Counted from the first letter of the stretch, positions 43,259 through 52,691 are shown. The stretch is 64,000 nucleotides of DNA from JANSWY01 sp965228955 (GCA_965228955.1 OZ245848.1:5642001-5706000), one strand, 5' to 3'. Notes: a model not told the origin generated them from the letters alone. Program-made: numbers and translations.

Positions 43259-43900
43259 ATGAAGAAACTCATTTTTCTCTTATTTGGTATACTAATCGCG
43301 CATGCATCTTTCAGTCAGGTGGAATTGGGACTTAAATTTTCTCCCACATTTGTCAATAGTAGAGTTGATCAGTTTTCTGATACATTAGATGTTGAAGGTA
43401 GCGGTGTAAATACAAGATTCTCTTTAGGATTGATAGTGGATTATGCTATGACTGATAATTACTATTTCAGTACGGGTTTAATTTTCTTGCCTAAACCTGT
43501 AGGGGTAACCATTACCGGAGAAAATGGCGGAAGTTTTGTCAATCAGGAAGAGCTATATAACCTTCAGTATTTGCAAATTCCCATAACTCTTAAACTTTAT
43601 ACAAATGAAATTCAGCCTGATATGAGTGTCTTCTTTCAGGTTGGTATCTCAGGGGAAGTGAAGATTTTTGATGAGCCAGATCTTGAAGAGTATGTTTTGG
43701 TTGATGAATTTCAAATATTTGATTCCTCGGCAATTTTAGGAGCAGGGGTTGAATATAGAGTTGGAGTTAGTACTACTTTGTTTGGAGGGTTTACCTATAA
43801 CCGAGGTTTGGTGAATGTGGTAAATACTACGATTCCTTTAGATGATGAACTAGCTGTTAGAAGCACAGCGTTTACAGTAGACGTAGGGTTGAAATTTTAA
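43259..43900 (+). CDS. PorT-like outer membrane beta-barrel protein
   Basis: ATG 43259 opens a signal peptide ending ASFSQ, better than the earlier in-frame TTG. The 213-residue product has the PF13568-like barrel pattern: VELGLKFSPTFVNSR, NYYFSTGLIFLPK, LQYLQIPITLKLYT, VFFQVGISGEVK and a terminal strand VDVGLKF ending in Phe as in outer membrane barrels. Related proteins include PorT, which is needed for T9SS in Porphyromonas, but this one may be only a fold relative. A terminator follows directly. Confidence 0.78.
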   Translation: MKKLIFLLFGILIAHASFSQVELGLKFSPTFVNSRVDQFSDTLDVEGSGVNTRFSLGLIVDYAMTDNYYFSTGLIFLPKPVGVTITGENGGSFVNQEELYNLQYLQIPITLKLYTNEIQPDMSVFFQVGISGEVKIFDEPDLEEYVLVDEFQIFDSSAILGAGVEYRVGVSTTLFGGFTYNRGLVNVVNTTIPLDDELAVRSTAFTVDVGLKF

Positions 43901-43937
43901 TCCCCTGCAATATTGCTTGATACAATACTGCAAGGGA
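43901..43937. terminator. Bidirectional terminator
   Basis: TCCCCTGCAATATTG (43901-43915) pairs with CAATACTGCAAGGGA (43923-43937) in 13 of 15 positions with loop CTTGATA, followed by AATATTTTT. It is directly after the stop of the barrel gene and before the stop of rng. Confidence 0.8.
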
Positions 43938-43946
43938 ATAATATTT

Positions 43947-45497
43947 TTAAAGTTCAATTAAGTCTCCAGCAGAATTATGGAAATGATATTCCGTAATTGC
44001 CAGTGATGAATCTTCAATGATGTTGATCCATCTGAAGTACTTCATGAACCATTGTACTCTTCTTGAATAGATTCCTTTTGTAAAGTATGCATACAAGAAT
44101 GGATGAACCGCCAATGTTAATTTCTTTTCATTCTGTTTCGTCATGAAATGATTAACATAAGACTCGATCTGATCTCCAACCAAAATAGAGGCTGAGATTT
44201 TACCAGTTCCATCACATGTTGGGCAAACTTCCTTGGTCTTAATATTCAGCTCAGGTCTCACTCTTTGACGAGTGATTTGCATTAAGCCAAACTTGGAAAG
44301 CGGAAGAATGGTAAACTTGGAACGATCGTCTTTCATTTCCTCCTTCATCTTATCAAAAACCTGACGTTTATTCTCAGATCTTCTCATATCGATGAAGTCG
44401 ATAACGATAATTCCACCCATATCACGTAATCTTAGCTGACGAGCAATTTCTTTTGCCGCCTCCAGATTCACTTTTAGGGCTGTTGCTTCCTGGTTATCTT
44501 CAGCGTTTGACTTATTTCCACTGTTCACATCAATTACGTGAAGAGCTTCAGTGTGCTCAATGATCAGATAACCTCCACCTGCAATACTTACAGATTGACC
44601 AAATAAGGATTTGAGTTGCTTTTCAACATTGTACTGTTCGAAAATCTTAACTTTCGAATTGTACAGTTTAACAAGCTTTTCTTTATCGGGAGCGATTTTT
44701 TGTACGTACTGACTAATTTCAGAATGAAGTGATTTATCATCTACCGTAATAGAATCAAACGACTCGCTTAGTACGTCTCTAAGAATTGAGTTGGCGCGAT
44801 TCATCTCGCCAATAACTTTATCCCGGGCTTTTGCTGTTTTTAGGGTTCTGATTCCCTTTTCCCAAATATCAACAAGGTTTCTAAGATCTTTATCAAGTTC
44901 TTTTACATCCTTGGTGTTGGCAACCGTTCGAATAATAACTCCAAAACCCTCAGGTTTAATAGAGCTTACTAATCGAAGCAAACGCTTTCTCTCGTTACTG
45001 TCAGTGATTTTTTTGGAAACACTCACAACGTCTGAGAAAGGAACTAGCACTAGAAATCTTCCGGCTAGTGACAACTCGCATGATAGTCGTGGGCCTTTTG
45101 TAGAAATAGGTTCTTTTACAACCTGAACCAGTATTTTTTGATTCTTGGTAAGGACCTGATTGATCTTACCAAATTTATCGATATCAGGCTCCATACGGAA
45201 CTTGCCTAATTTCGCACTGGTGTTTTTTCTTGTTAAAGCAAACTTTGTGAATTTGTTGAGTGACTGTACCTGTGGTCCCAGATCAAGATAGTGCAAGAAA
45301 GCGTCTTTCTCGTATCCTATGTCAATAAATGCCGCATTAAGTCCTGGAACTACTTTACGTACGTTTCCCAGATATACGTCACCAACATTAAATTGTGCAC
45401 CATCCTCTTCCTGGTGGTACTCTACTATTTGCTTATTCTTTAAAAGGGCTATTCGACATCCATTTTGAGTTGAATTGATAACTAATTCAACGCTCAA
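43947..45497 (-). CDS. rng: Ribonuclease G/E family endoribonuclease
   Basis: A 516-residue RNase G. It has an N-terminal S1 RNA-binding domain (about 37-125, VGDVYLGNVRKVVPGLNAAFIDIGY), a 5'-sensor and RNase H-like catalytic region with metal ligands in VIDVNSGNK (about residue 320) and VIDFIDMR (about 365), and the zinc-link CPTCDGTG (about 422-429) that joins subunits. It lacks the long C-terminal degradosome scaffold of E. coli RNase E. It should process rRNA and initiate mRNA decay. It ends the operon HU - TPR - small ribosomal-type protein - rng. Confidence 0.95.
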   Translation of the reverse strand: MSVELVINSTQNGCRIALLKNKQIVEYHQEEDGAQFNVGDVYLGNVRKVVPGLNAAFIDIGYEKDAFLHYLDLGPQVQSLNKFTKFALTRKNTSAKLGKFRMEPDIDKFGKINQVLTKNQKILVQVVKEPISTKGPRLSCELSLAGRFLVLVPFSDVVSVSKKITDSNERKRLLRLVSSIKPEGFGVIIRTVANTKDVKELDKDLRNLVDIWEKGIRTLKTAKARDKVIGEMNRANSILRDVLSESFDSITVDDKSLHSEISQYVQKIAPDKEKLVKLYNSKVKIFEQYNVEKQLKSLFGQSVSIAGGGYLIIEHTEALHVIDVNSGNKSNAEDNQEATALKVNLEAAKEIARQLRLRDMGGIIVIDFIDMRRSENKRQVFDKMKEEMKDDRSKFTILPLSKFGLMQITRQRVRPELNIKTKEVCPTCDGTGKISASILVGDQIESYVNHFMTKQNEKKLTLAVHPFLYAYFTKGIYSRRVQWFMKYFRWINIIEDSSLAITEYHFHNSAGDLIEL

Positions 45498-45541
45498 GAT
45501 TTATCAGTTTAATGTGATTAAAAAGATGTCTTAGCGAAAGA

Positions 45542-45631
45542 CTACTTCTTCTTGTGTCTGTTTTTTCTTAGTCTTTTCTTTCTTTTGTGAGTAGAGATCT
45601 TATGTCTTTTTCTTTTTTTACCGCAAGGCAT
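45542..45631 (-). CDS. 29-residue AURKAIP1/COX24-domain (bS22/mS38-like) protein
   Basis: The frame from ATG 45631 to TAG 45542 codes for a 29-residue extremely basic protein: MPCGKKRKRHK, then ISTHKRKKRLRKNRHKKK. This matches small Bacteroidota proteins of the AURKAIP1/COX24 domain, whose relatives (mycobacterial bS22, mitochondrial mS38) sit on the small ribosomal subunit near the decoding region. Its position between the TPR gene and rng, with gaps of 29 and 44 bases, suggests cotranscription. The gene is easily missed because of its length. Confidence 0.85.
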   Translation of the reverse strand: MPCGKKRKRHKISTHKRKKRLRKNRHKKK

Positions 45632-45660
45632 AATCTTTTCTTTTTAATGTTTTTAAAATA

Positions 45661-46470
45661 CTATTTTATTTCTTTCAAATAACTCTGAGCGATTTCCATC
45701 AAAACTGCTGAGTTACTCTTATTTACTATGTATTCAAATTTCGTCTTAGCTTGATCAACCTGGCCTAGTTCCATGTATGTAATTCCCAAATAGAGAACTG
45801 CATTCCAATTATCAGGCTCCAGTTCGATGACTTTTTCAAACCTTTCCACAGCTTTTTCCATCTGTCCGGATTGAATAGCCAGGAAACCTAAGTTGAACAA
45901 TGCTTCAGTATTATTAGGATCTTCTTCCAATACTTCTCTTATCATCAGAATTCCCTGCATTGGGTTAGAAGTCCCTACATAAGTCATTCCGATTTTGATC
46001 TTTAATGATGGATTTCCAGTTGAAGCAAACACCGGTTCCAGATACTTTCTGGTTAAGGCTCCAAGTTGAGCAGAATTTCCTCCTCCACTTGATACTTCAA
46101 ATATTCCATACATTAGAAGACCGGCCATTGTTCTGGCTGTCTCGCTAGAATCTATTTCAAATATCTTTTGTGCATACTTTGATGCACTATCAATCTCATT
46201 ATACTTCAGGAACAATCTTCCCAAAGAGTCCGCAAAGATAATACTATTTTTTGGATTTTCACCATTGGAAATTTGCTCCCGTAGGCTAGCTGCTATTTCT
46301 GCAGCTTCCTCAGGCATTTCCATGGCATGACTTACCGGTGTTTCCTGTTGCTCAGTAAGAACCTCTGCTGTCTCAAGTGCTTCGTTTTCAACTACAACAC
46401 GTGGAAGCTGGTATATTCCAATGACCAGGATAATCCCGATCAGAACCACAAGTAGTTGGTGCTTCGACAT
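45661..46470 (-). CDS. Membrane-anchored TPR protein
   Basis: A 269-residue protein with one N-terminal membrane segment (about residues 6-24) and an acidic linker, then TPR repeats (about 95-260; for example TEALFNLGFLAIQSGQMEKAVERFEKVIELEPDN and AVLYLGITYMELGQVDQAK). It has the TPR spacing of 34 residues. It lies between the HU gene (3 bases) and the bS22-like gene, a conserved neighbourhood in Cytophagales. It may scaffold an envelope complex. Confidence 0.82.
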   Translation of the reverse strand: MSKHQLLVVLIGIILVIGIYQLPRVVVENEALETAEVLTEQQETPVSHAMEMPEEAAEIAASLREQISNGENPKNSIIFADSLGRLFLKYNEIDSASKYAQKIFEIDSSETARTMAGLLMYGIFEVSSGGGNSAQLGALTRKYLEPVFASTGNPSLKIKIGMTYVGTSNPMQGILMIREVLEEDPNNTEALFNLGFLAIQSGQMEKAVERFEKVIELEPDNWNAVLYLGITYMELGQVDQAKTKFEYIVNKSNSAVLMEIAQSYLKEIK

Positions 46471-46473
46471 GCA

Positions 46474-46764
46474 CTATTTGATCTTAGTACTACTTTTGAT
46501 TTTCTCTGTAAATACCTTTGAAGGTTTGAAGCTAGGAATGTAGTGTTCATCGATTACGATCGCAGTATTCTTAGAAATGTTTCTAGCGATCTTCTTAGCT
46601 CTCTTTTTATTGACAAAACTACCAAAGCCTCTGACGTAAATATTCTCCCCTTCAGCCATTGAGTTTTTCACAACAGAGAAAAATGCTTCAACTGTTACCT
46701 GTACATCCGCTTTGTCAATTCCGGTTTTCTCTGCAATTTCGTTTATTACATCTGCTTTAGTCAC
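46474..46764 (-). CDS. HU/IHF-family DNA-binding protein
   Basis: A 96-residue histone-like protein with the usual start MTKADVINEIAEKTG, dimer helices, GFGSFVNKKRAKKIARN arm with the DNA-intercalating proline in IPSFKPSK. It should form dimers that bend DNA and shape the nucleoid. It is the first gene of the minus-strand operon and has a perfect TAACTTTG promoter box. The divergent gene mutY starts 113 bases away. Confidence 0.93.
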   Translation of the reverse strand: MTKADVINEIAEKTGIDKADVQVTVEAFFSVVKNSMAEGENIYVRGFGSFVNKKRAKKIARNISKNTAIVIDEHYIPSFKPSKVFTEKIKSSTKIK

Positions 46765-46819
46765 AACTTTAAGTATTTAATTGTTAACGATTTAGCGTCA
46801 AATTTCTGATTTCAGCGCC

Positions 46820-46827
46820 CAAAGTTA
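46820..46827 (-). promoter_or_regulatory. Promoter -7 box of the HU operon
   Basis: TAACTTTG on the minus strand matches TAnnTTTG exactly, about 56 bases before the ATG of the HU gene and preceded by an A/T-rich stretch. Confidence 0.6.
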
Positions 46828-46876
46828 AGAATGTGGTTGTAAATAAAAAACGTCTTGTAGAAATAAAATTACAGAA

Positions 46877-47944
46877 TTGAGAATTGATCAAAAAAGTTTC
46901 AGTAAAAGGCTGATTAATTGGTATTTACATAATAAAAGAGAACTTCCATGGAGAGAAACTACTGATCCATATTTCATTTGGTTGTCTGAAATCATCCTCC
47001 AGCAGACAAGAGTTGAACAAGGTTTACCTTATTACCTCAACTTTGCTGACAAGTATCCAACAGTATTTGATCTTGCAAATGCACCAGAAGTGGAAGTACT
47101 AAGAATGTGGCAAGGTCTGGGTTATTATAGCAGAGCAAGAAACCTACATGCATGTGCCAAACAAGTGGTTGAAGAATACAATGGAAAGTTTCCAGCAGAC
47201 TATAATAAATTGAAATCTCTGAAGGGAATTGGGGAATACACTGCCTCAGCAATTGGTTCATTTGCTTTTGGTCTTCCCACACCTGTGTTGGACGGTAATG
47301 TATTTCGCGTAATCGCTCGCCTATTTGGAATCAATGATGATATAGCAAACCCAAAATCCAAGAAATCATTTTACGGAGTACTTGATCAACTTATCCCAGA
47401 ATCTGATCCAGGAAACTTTAATCAGGGAATGATGGAGTTTGGAGCAACTCATTGCACTCCCAAGAATCCAAATTGTGAAAGCTGCATCTTTTCAACGGAA
47501 TGTATTGCCAACCAAACAGACCAGCAAAATCAGTTACCAGTAAAACTTAAAAAAGTGAAGGTTAGAAAACGGACCTTTAATTACCTGGTGATTGTATCAG
47601 AGCAGGGAGTATATATGAAGCAAAGAGGACCAAAAGATATCTGGGAAGGTTTATTTGATTTTCCTTTGCTGGAATCGGAAACATTTTCGCTGGAATCAGC
47701 ATTAAAAAAGGAGCAATTGAAAAATCTGATATTATTGGATCAATCTGAACCTTACAAGCACATTTTGACTCATCAACGAATCAATGCGGTGTTTTGGGTA
47801 GTACAATTATCGGACTTTGGGCCATTTGAGGAGATTTTAGGAGATATGAAAGCTTACAATGAAAATGAAATGCTAAATTTGCCTAAGCCCAAGCTGGTGG
47901 ACAACTATTTGAAGGAACATTTTTTTTCGTTACATTTAATTTAA
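46877..47944 (+). CDS. mutY: A/G-specific adenine DNA glycosylase
   Basis: A 355-residue base-excision repair enzyme that removes adenine opposite 8-oxoguanine. Catalytic E38 lies in SEIILQQTRV, D139 in LDGNVFRV, the helix-hairpin-helix in LKGIGEYTASAIG, and the [4Fe-4S] ligands are C193, C200, C203 and C209 with spacing 6-2-5. A C-terminal NUDIX-like recognition domain follows (about 225-350). The start is TTG at 46877. It is the first gene of mutY - ssb - gldE - gldD, a conserved Bacteroidota cluster. Confidence 0.95.
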   Translation: MRIDQKSFSKRLINWYLHNKRELPWRETTDPYFIWLSEIILQQTRVEQGLPYYLNFADKYPTVFDLANAPEVEVLRMWQGLGYYSRARNLHACAKQVVEEYNGKFPADYNKLKSLKGIGEYTASAIGSFAFGLPTPVLDGNVFRVIARLFGINDDIANPKSKKSFYGVLDQLIPESDPGNFNQGMMEFGATHCTPKNPNCESCIFSTECIANQTDQQNQLPVKLKKVKVRKRTFNYLVIVSEQGVYMKQRGPKDIWEGLFDFPLLESETFSLESALKKEQLKNLILLDQSEPYKHILTHQRINAVFWVVQLSDFGPFEEILGDMKAYNENEMLNLPKPKLVDNYLKEHFFSLHLI

Positions 47945-47954
47945 AGACAGATCA

Positions 47955-48422
47955 ATGGCAGGAGTTAATAAGGTAATTCTTTTAGGAAATTTGGGGAGAG
48001 ATCCAGAAATAAGACATTTGGATAATGGTAGAGCGGTAGTAAACTTTCCTATCGCCACAAGCGAGACTTACAAGACTCGTGATGGTGAGAGAGTTACTAA
48101 AACAGAATGGCATAACGTGGTTCTATGGACTCCATTGGCTGAAATTGCTGAGAAATATTTAAAGAAAGGAAATCAGGTTTACATTGAAGGTAAACTTACA
48201 TCCAGATCTTACGATGATAAAGACGGTATCAAGAGATATGTTACCGAAGTTGTTGGAAGAGAAATGACTCTTGTTGGTGGCAGACCATCTGATTCTGAAG
48301 GAGGATCATATGGAGATGTCGCTTCATCACAGGCTGCAAGCCCAGTGGCCACTGCTGGAACCCCAGTGAGCAGCGGACCAGTCGAATCTACAGAAACTGA
48401 TATTGACGACCTTCCGTTTTAA
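47955..48422 (+). CDS. ssb: Single-stranded DNA-binding protein
   Basis: A 155-residue SSB with the OB fold (INKVILLGNLGRDPEIR start; about 1-108), a flexible Ser/Gly/Ala-rich linker, and the C-terminal acidic tip DIDDLPF that recruits repair and replication proteins. It starts 10 bases after mutY in the same direction and is the likely replication SSB. Confidence 0.95.
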   Translation: MAGVNKVILLGNLGRDPEIRHLDNGRAVVNFPIATSETYKTRDGERVTKTEWHNVVLWTPLAEIAEKYLKKGNQVYIEGKLTSRSYDDKDGIKRYVTEVVGREMTLVGGRPSDSEGGSYGDVASSQAASPVATAGTPVSSGPVESTETDIDDLPF

Positions 48423-48448
48423 AAGTATGTTGAACTAACAACAAATTT

Positions 48449-49792
48449 TTGGAAACTACAACAGACGATCCCCTCCCGACGGTACTTTTATTAGCCAACT
48501 TTGATGTTACAACCGTTGTAGCACTGGGATTGATAATATTGATTTTATTGCTTTTTTCAGGACTGGTATCGGGATCTGAAGTGGCCTACTTTAGTTTAAA
48601 ACCAGAAGAAATAAAGGATTGCGAAGATTCATCGGATGATCGTGACAAGCGTATTTTATATCTAATCACTCATCCACACAGACTCCTAGCTACAATTCTG
48701 ATTCTAAACAATCTGATTAATATCTCGATCGTTACGGTTTCTACTTATCTCACATGGGTAATTCTTGGTTCATCCAATCCATCAGGTTGGGTATATGGAC
48801 TATTGATTATTGTGACAACTGTAGTAATCATTTTTGTGGGAGAGATAGTTCCAAAAGTATACGCCAGTCACAACGGGATTGGTTTTGCAAGATTAATGTC
48901 AGGGTTTCTCAGGATGTTTTATACTATACTAAAACCAATTAGTTGGTTTTTGATGAGCATCAGCAATGTCATAGAAAGAAAGGTTGAAAGAAAGGGATAT
49001 AGTGTCAGTGTTGAGGAACTACATCATGCTCTGGAGATGACAACTGGGGATGAAGAATCCAGTCAGGAGGAGAAGGATATTTTGAAAGGTATTGTAAACT
49101 TTGGTACGCTTTCAGTTAAGCAAGTTATGAAGTCTCGAATGGACATCTCCGCTATAGAAATAGAATCAGATTTCCATGAGTTGATGGATCAGATTAATAA
49201 AAACGGTTACTCCAGAATCCCGGTTTATACTGAAACTATTGATAAGATTGAAGGCATACTTTATGTAAAAGACCTATTGCCTCATGTTGAATTAGATGAT
49301 GATTTCAGATGGCAAGGACTTTTAAGACCAGGTCTTTTCGTTCCAGAAAGTAAGAAGATTGACGATTTATTCAAGGACTTTCAGGAGAAGCATGTTCACA
49401 TGGCCATTGTGGTGGATGAATATGGTGGTACATCAGGTCTTGTTACCATGGAGGATATTATTGAAGAGATCGTAGGAGAAATTAATGATGAATTTGATGA
49501 GGATTCGGAATTAGGATATAACAAAATCGATAACAACACCTTTATCTTTGAAGGTAAAACCAGTTTGAATGACTTCTGTAAAGCTGTAGATGTTGACGCT
49601 TCGGAATTTGAGGAGATCAAAGGGGAAAGTGAATCTCTTGGAGGGTTGTTATTGGAGTTAAATTCAAAGATTCCAAATGCCGGGGAGAAAATTGATTTTG
49701 ATAGATTTGTTTTTACAATTGTGGCGGTAGACCAAAAACGAATCAAACGCGTTAGAGTTTACATTACTCCAGAAGAGAAGAAAGTCGTTTAA
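48449..49792 (+). CDS. gldE: Gliding motility-associated protein GldE (HlyC/CorC-like)
   Basis: A 447-residue CNNM/HlyC-type membrane protein. It has three to four membrane segments in the DUF21 domain (about 20-190), a paired CBS domain (about 210-330; VKQVMKSRMDISAIEIES and MAIVVDEYGGTSGLVTMEDIIEEIVGEI) and a C-terminal CorC domain (FDEDSE onward). GldE is named from its stable position before gldD in gliding Bacteroidota; loss can be compensated. Such proteins move or sense divalent cations. The start is TTG at 48449. Confidence 0.85.
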   Translation: METTTDDPLPTVLLLANFDVTTVVALGLIILILLLFSGLVSGSEVAYFSLKPEEIKDCEDSSDDRDKRILYLITHPHRLLATILILNNLINISIVTVSTYLTWVILGSSNPSGWVYGLLIIVTTVVIIFVGEIVPKVYASHNGIGFARLMSGFLRMFYTILKPISWFLMSISNVIERKVERKGYSVSVEELHHALEMTTGDEESSQEEKDILKGIVNFGTLSVKQVMKSRMDISAIEIESDFHELMDQINKNGYSRIPVYTETIDKIEGILYVKDLLPHVELDDDFRWQGLLRPGLFVPESKKIDDLFKDFQEKHVHMAIVVDEYGGTSGLVTMEDIIEEIVGEINDEFDEDSELGYNKIDNNTFIFEGKTSLNDFCKAVDVDASEFEEIKGESESLGGLLLELNSKIPNAGEKIDFDRFVFTIVAVDQKRIKRVRVYITPEEKKVV

Positions 49793-49882
49793 TGAAATGA
49801 GCATGATCTTCGAACAACAACCGGTAATGAATATAGAGACCAAAAAGGCTCAATTGGTTAGTTTTTTGGATATTGCGAATTC

Positions 49883-49925
49883 CATGCCTGCATGCCATAG
49901 TGCCATATTTCGGCACGCAGGCATG
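49883..49925. repeat. Compound hairpin with one-sided bulge
   Basis: Arms CATGCCTGC (49883-49891) and GCAGGCATG (49917-49925) enclose an 8-base left bulge ATGCCATA, inner arms GTGCC and GGCAC, and loop ATATTTC. It lies between gldE and gldD. Same build as 36664-36710: outer stem, 8-base bulge ending in CATA, inner stem, short loop. Confidence 0.75.
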
Positions 49926-49952
49926 TGACCTTTGGGAATCAATTATACACAC

Positions 49953-50528
49953 ATGAAAAAACAGGTCATATTTCTTATTACAGTTATTACTGTATTAGCA
50001 TCTTGCAGCACAGATTATCTCCCAAAACCAAAAGGTTATAACAGAATCGATCTTCCAGAATATCAGTACACCATGCTGCCGGATACCTTCCCATACATTT
50101 TTGAATATTCGAAGCATGCGAAACTATTGAGAGATTCCAGCTGGATTAGTGAGAGGTATTGGATTGAACTATACTATCCATATTTTGATGCTGATGTTGA
50201 AATCACTTATAAACCAATTAAGAATCTCAAGGAATTGTCAGATGAATATCTATCAGATTCTTATAAGCTTACATCCCAACATAATGTAAAAGCATACGCC
50301 ATGGAAGAAAGCATTATTCAATTGCCAAGTGGAATGGTAGCTTCTGTTACAGAATTGGAAGGGGAAGTTCCTAGTCAGTTTCAATTTCATGTGACGGACT
50401 CCACACAAAACTTCCTTAGAGGTGCTCTATATTTCAAGACAGCAACAAAAAATGATTCATTAAGGCCAGTAATAGATTATATCAAGACTGATATGATTCA
50501 TTTATTGAATACATTGGAGTGGCAGTAG
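49953..50528 (+). CDS. gldD: Gliding motility lipoprotein GldD
   Basis: ATG 49953 (MKKQVIFLI) opens a lipoprotein signal with Cys18 in LASC. The start of the mature chain PKPKGYNRIDLP and the segments FEYSKHAKL, WIELYYPYFDADVEITYK match GldD, a lipoprotein essential for gliding and T9SS in Flavobacterium. Position after gldE supports the assignment. An upstream in-frame ATG at 49932 would move the signal inward and is rejected. Confidence 0.85.
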   Translation: MKKQVIFLITVITVLASCSTDYLPKPKGYNRIDLPEYQYTMLPDTFPYIFEYSKHAKLLRDSSWISERYWIELYYPYFDADVEITYKPIKNLKELSDEYLSDSYKLTSQHNVKAYAMEESIIQLPSGMVASVTELEGEVPSQFQFHVTDSTQNFLRGALYFKTATKNDSLRPVIDYIKTDMIHLLNTLEWQ

Positions 50529-50597
50529 TAATGGCCACTTTAGTTTAAAAATCTATTTCTAAATCAACTGTTTGTTCATAATTTACCACCCGATAAA

Positions 50598-52691
50598 ATG
50601 GCTGGTTTTTTTGACACTAAAATTGAATTCTTAAAAGGCATAGGCCCACAAAAGGCCACCTTGATCAATAAGGAACTCGAGATATTCACTTTCGGGGATC
50701 TTATTCAGCACTATCCATTCAGATACGAGGATCGCACTAAGTTCTATTCACTTTCAGAATTGGATGATTCTCTTCCTAATGTTCAGGTAAAAGGCAAAAT
50801 CAAAAGGTTTGAGTTAGTTGGTGGCGGACGTAAAAAAAGATTAGTTGGTCACTTTACAGATGGTACCTCTTCTATAGAGCTGGTTTGGTTTCATGGTATC
50901 AGTTGGATCACCAATAAGATTAAACCAGGAGTAGAGTATGTGGTATACGGTAAGCCCACAAGGTTTGGAAGCAAAATCAATATCACCCATCCGGAAATGG
51001 AGGTGCTAACAGCCAAAAATGAACAGGCCGCCTACCTCTCCCCAGTTTATCACACGTCGGAAAAATTAAAAAAGAAGTTTATCGATAGCAAAGCGATCTC
51101 TAAGTTTCAAAAATCGCTTTTGGTAAATGCTGTCAATCATATCAGGGAAACACTGCCATCAGAAATTATCCAGGAATATAAGCTAATGGATAAAAAAAGA
51201 GCTGTTGTATTCATTCATTTCCCAAATGACAATAAAGTCCTACAGCTTGCTCAGTATCGATTGAAGTTTGAAGAGCTCTTCTTTGTTCAGCTGAAATTAT
51301 TAAAAATGAAGGTTGCCAGGATGGATAAATTCAGAGGTGCTGTTTTTAATGATTCCAGTCTGGTAACAGAATTCTATAATAATCATCTTCCTTTTGAATT
51401 AACCAATGCACAAAAGAGAGTAATCAAGGAAGTATACAGAGATCTGCGTTCCGGACAGCAAATGAACCGATTGGTACAGGGTGATGTAGGAAGTGGCAAA
51501 ACAATAGTTGCCTTTATTTGCGGTTTACTGGCAATCAGCAGTGATGCTCAAGTGGCTTTAATGGCACCAACAGAGATTTTAGCAGAACAGCATTTCAATG
51601 GACTCAAAGTTTTTTGTGACGCACTCGGTCTTAATATCAGGAGGTTAACTGGTTCTAGTAAAAAAGCTGAACGAACTGAGATTCACGCAGCTTTGGAAGA
51701 TGGGAGTTTAAATGTACTTGTTGGAACTCACGCATTGCTTGAAGAGAAGGTGAAGTTTAAAAATCTTGGTTTAGCTATTATTGATGAGCAACACAGATTT
51801 GGAGTCGCTCAAAGAGCCAAGCTTTGGCAAAAAAATAAAGAAGTATTTCCGCATGTATTGGTTATGACAGCCACACCAATTCCAAGGACATTGGCCATGA
51901 CGCTTTACGGAGATTTAGATATTTCCTTAATTGATGAATTGCCAGCAGGAAGAAAACCAATCAAAACCATTCACTTCTATGATACCAATAGACTAAAAGC
52001 TTTTGGATTTATTGCAGAGCAAATTAAGCTGGGGAGACAAGTCTATATTGTTTATCCACTGATTGAGGAATCAGAGAAGCTGGACTACAAAGATTTGATG
52101 GATGGATATGAAAGTATCAGCAGAGCTTTCCCAAAAATCCCGATTGGAATTCTTCATGGAAGGATGAAGCCTCAGGACAAAGATTTTGAAATGAAAAGAT
52201 TTGTGAAGGGTGAGACTAAAATTATGGTCGCAACTACTGTGATAGAAGTTGGGGTTAATGTTCCAAATGCAACTGTAATGGTGATAGAGAATTCTGAGAA
52301 ATTTGGGTTATCCCAATTACACCAGCTCAGAGGACGTGTTGGGCGAGGAGCTGATCAATCATATTGTATTTTGATGAGTGATTTTAAACTGAGTAAAGAA
52401 GCTAAAATCAGAATTGAAACCATGGTAAGAACCAATGATGGTTTTGAAATTGCTGAAACTGATTTAGAATTGAGAGGTCCTGGTGATATTATGGGAACAA
52501 TGCAAAGTGGAGTAGCGGATCTATTAGTTTCTGATTTAGCGAAAGATGGTCCTATTCTTCAAATAGCAAGGGAATGTGCAAAGAAAGTACTTGATGAAGA
52601 TCCTGAATTGACATCTGAAAAATACCGTCCCATTAAAATCCAAGTGGATAACCTCAAAAAGTCTACAGTTAATTGGTCACGAATTAGTTAA
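50598..52691 (+). CDS. recG: ATP-dependent DNA helicase RecG
   Basis: A 697-residue superfamily 2 helicase that reverses stalled replication forks. It has the N-terminal wedge OB domain (about 55-150), Walker A GDVGSGKT at about 294-301, DEQHRFG at about 395, TATPIPRT and the C-terminal helicase motif (VIENSEKFGLSQLHQLRGRVGR), followed by the TRG motif region near the end. The length is normal. It is 69 bases downstream of gldD in the same direction. Confidence 0.97.
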   Translation: MAGFFDTKIEFLKGIGPQKATLINKELEIFTFGDLIQHYPFRYEDRTKFYSLSELDDSLPNVQVKGKIKRFELVGGGRKKRLVGHFTDGTSSIELVWFHGISWITNKIKPGVEYVVYGKPTRFGSKINITHPEMEVLTAKNEQAAYLSPVYHTSEKLKKKFIDSKAISKFQKSLLVNAVNHIRETLPSEIIQEYKLMDKKRAVVFIHFPNDNKVLQLAQYRLKFEELFFVQLKLLKMKVARMDKFRGAVFNDSSLVTEFYNNHLPFELTNAQKRVIKEVYRDLRSGQQMNRLVQGDVGSGKTIVAFICGLLAISSDAQVALMAPTEILAEQHFNGLKVFCDALGLNIRRLTGSSKKAERTEIHAALEDGSLNVLVGTHALLEEKVKFKNLGLAIIDEQHRFGVAQRAKLWQKNKEVFPHVLVMTATPIPRTLAMTLYGDLDISLIDELPAGRKPIKTIHFYDTNRLKAFGFIAEQIKLGRQVYIVYPLIEESEKLDYKDLMDGYESISRAFPKIPIGILHGRMKPQDKDFEMKRFVKGETKIMVATTVIEVGVNVPNATVMVIENSEKFGLSQLHQLRGRVGRGADQSYCILMSDFKLSKEAKIRIETMVRTNDGFEIAETDLELRGPGDIMGTMQSGVADLLVSDLAKDGPILQIARECAKKVLDEDPELTSEKYRPIKIQVDNLKKSTVNWSRIS

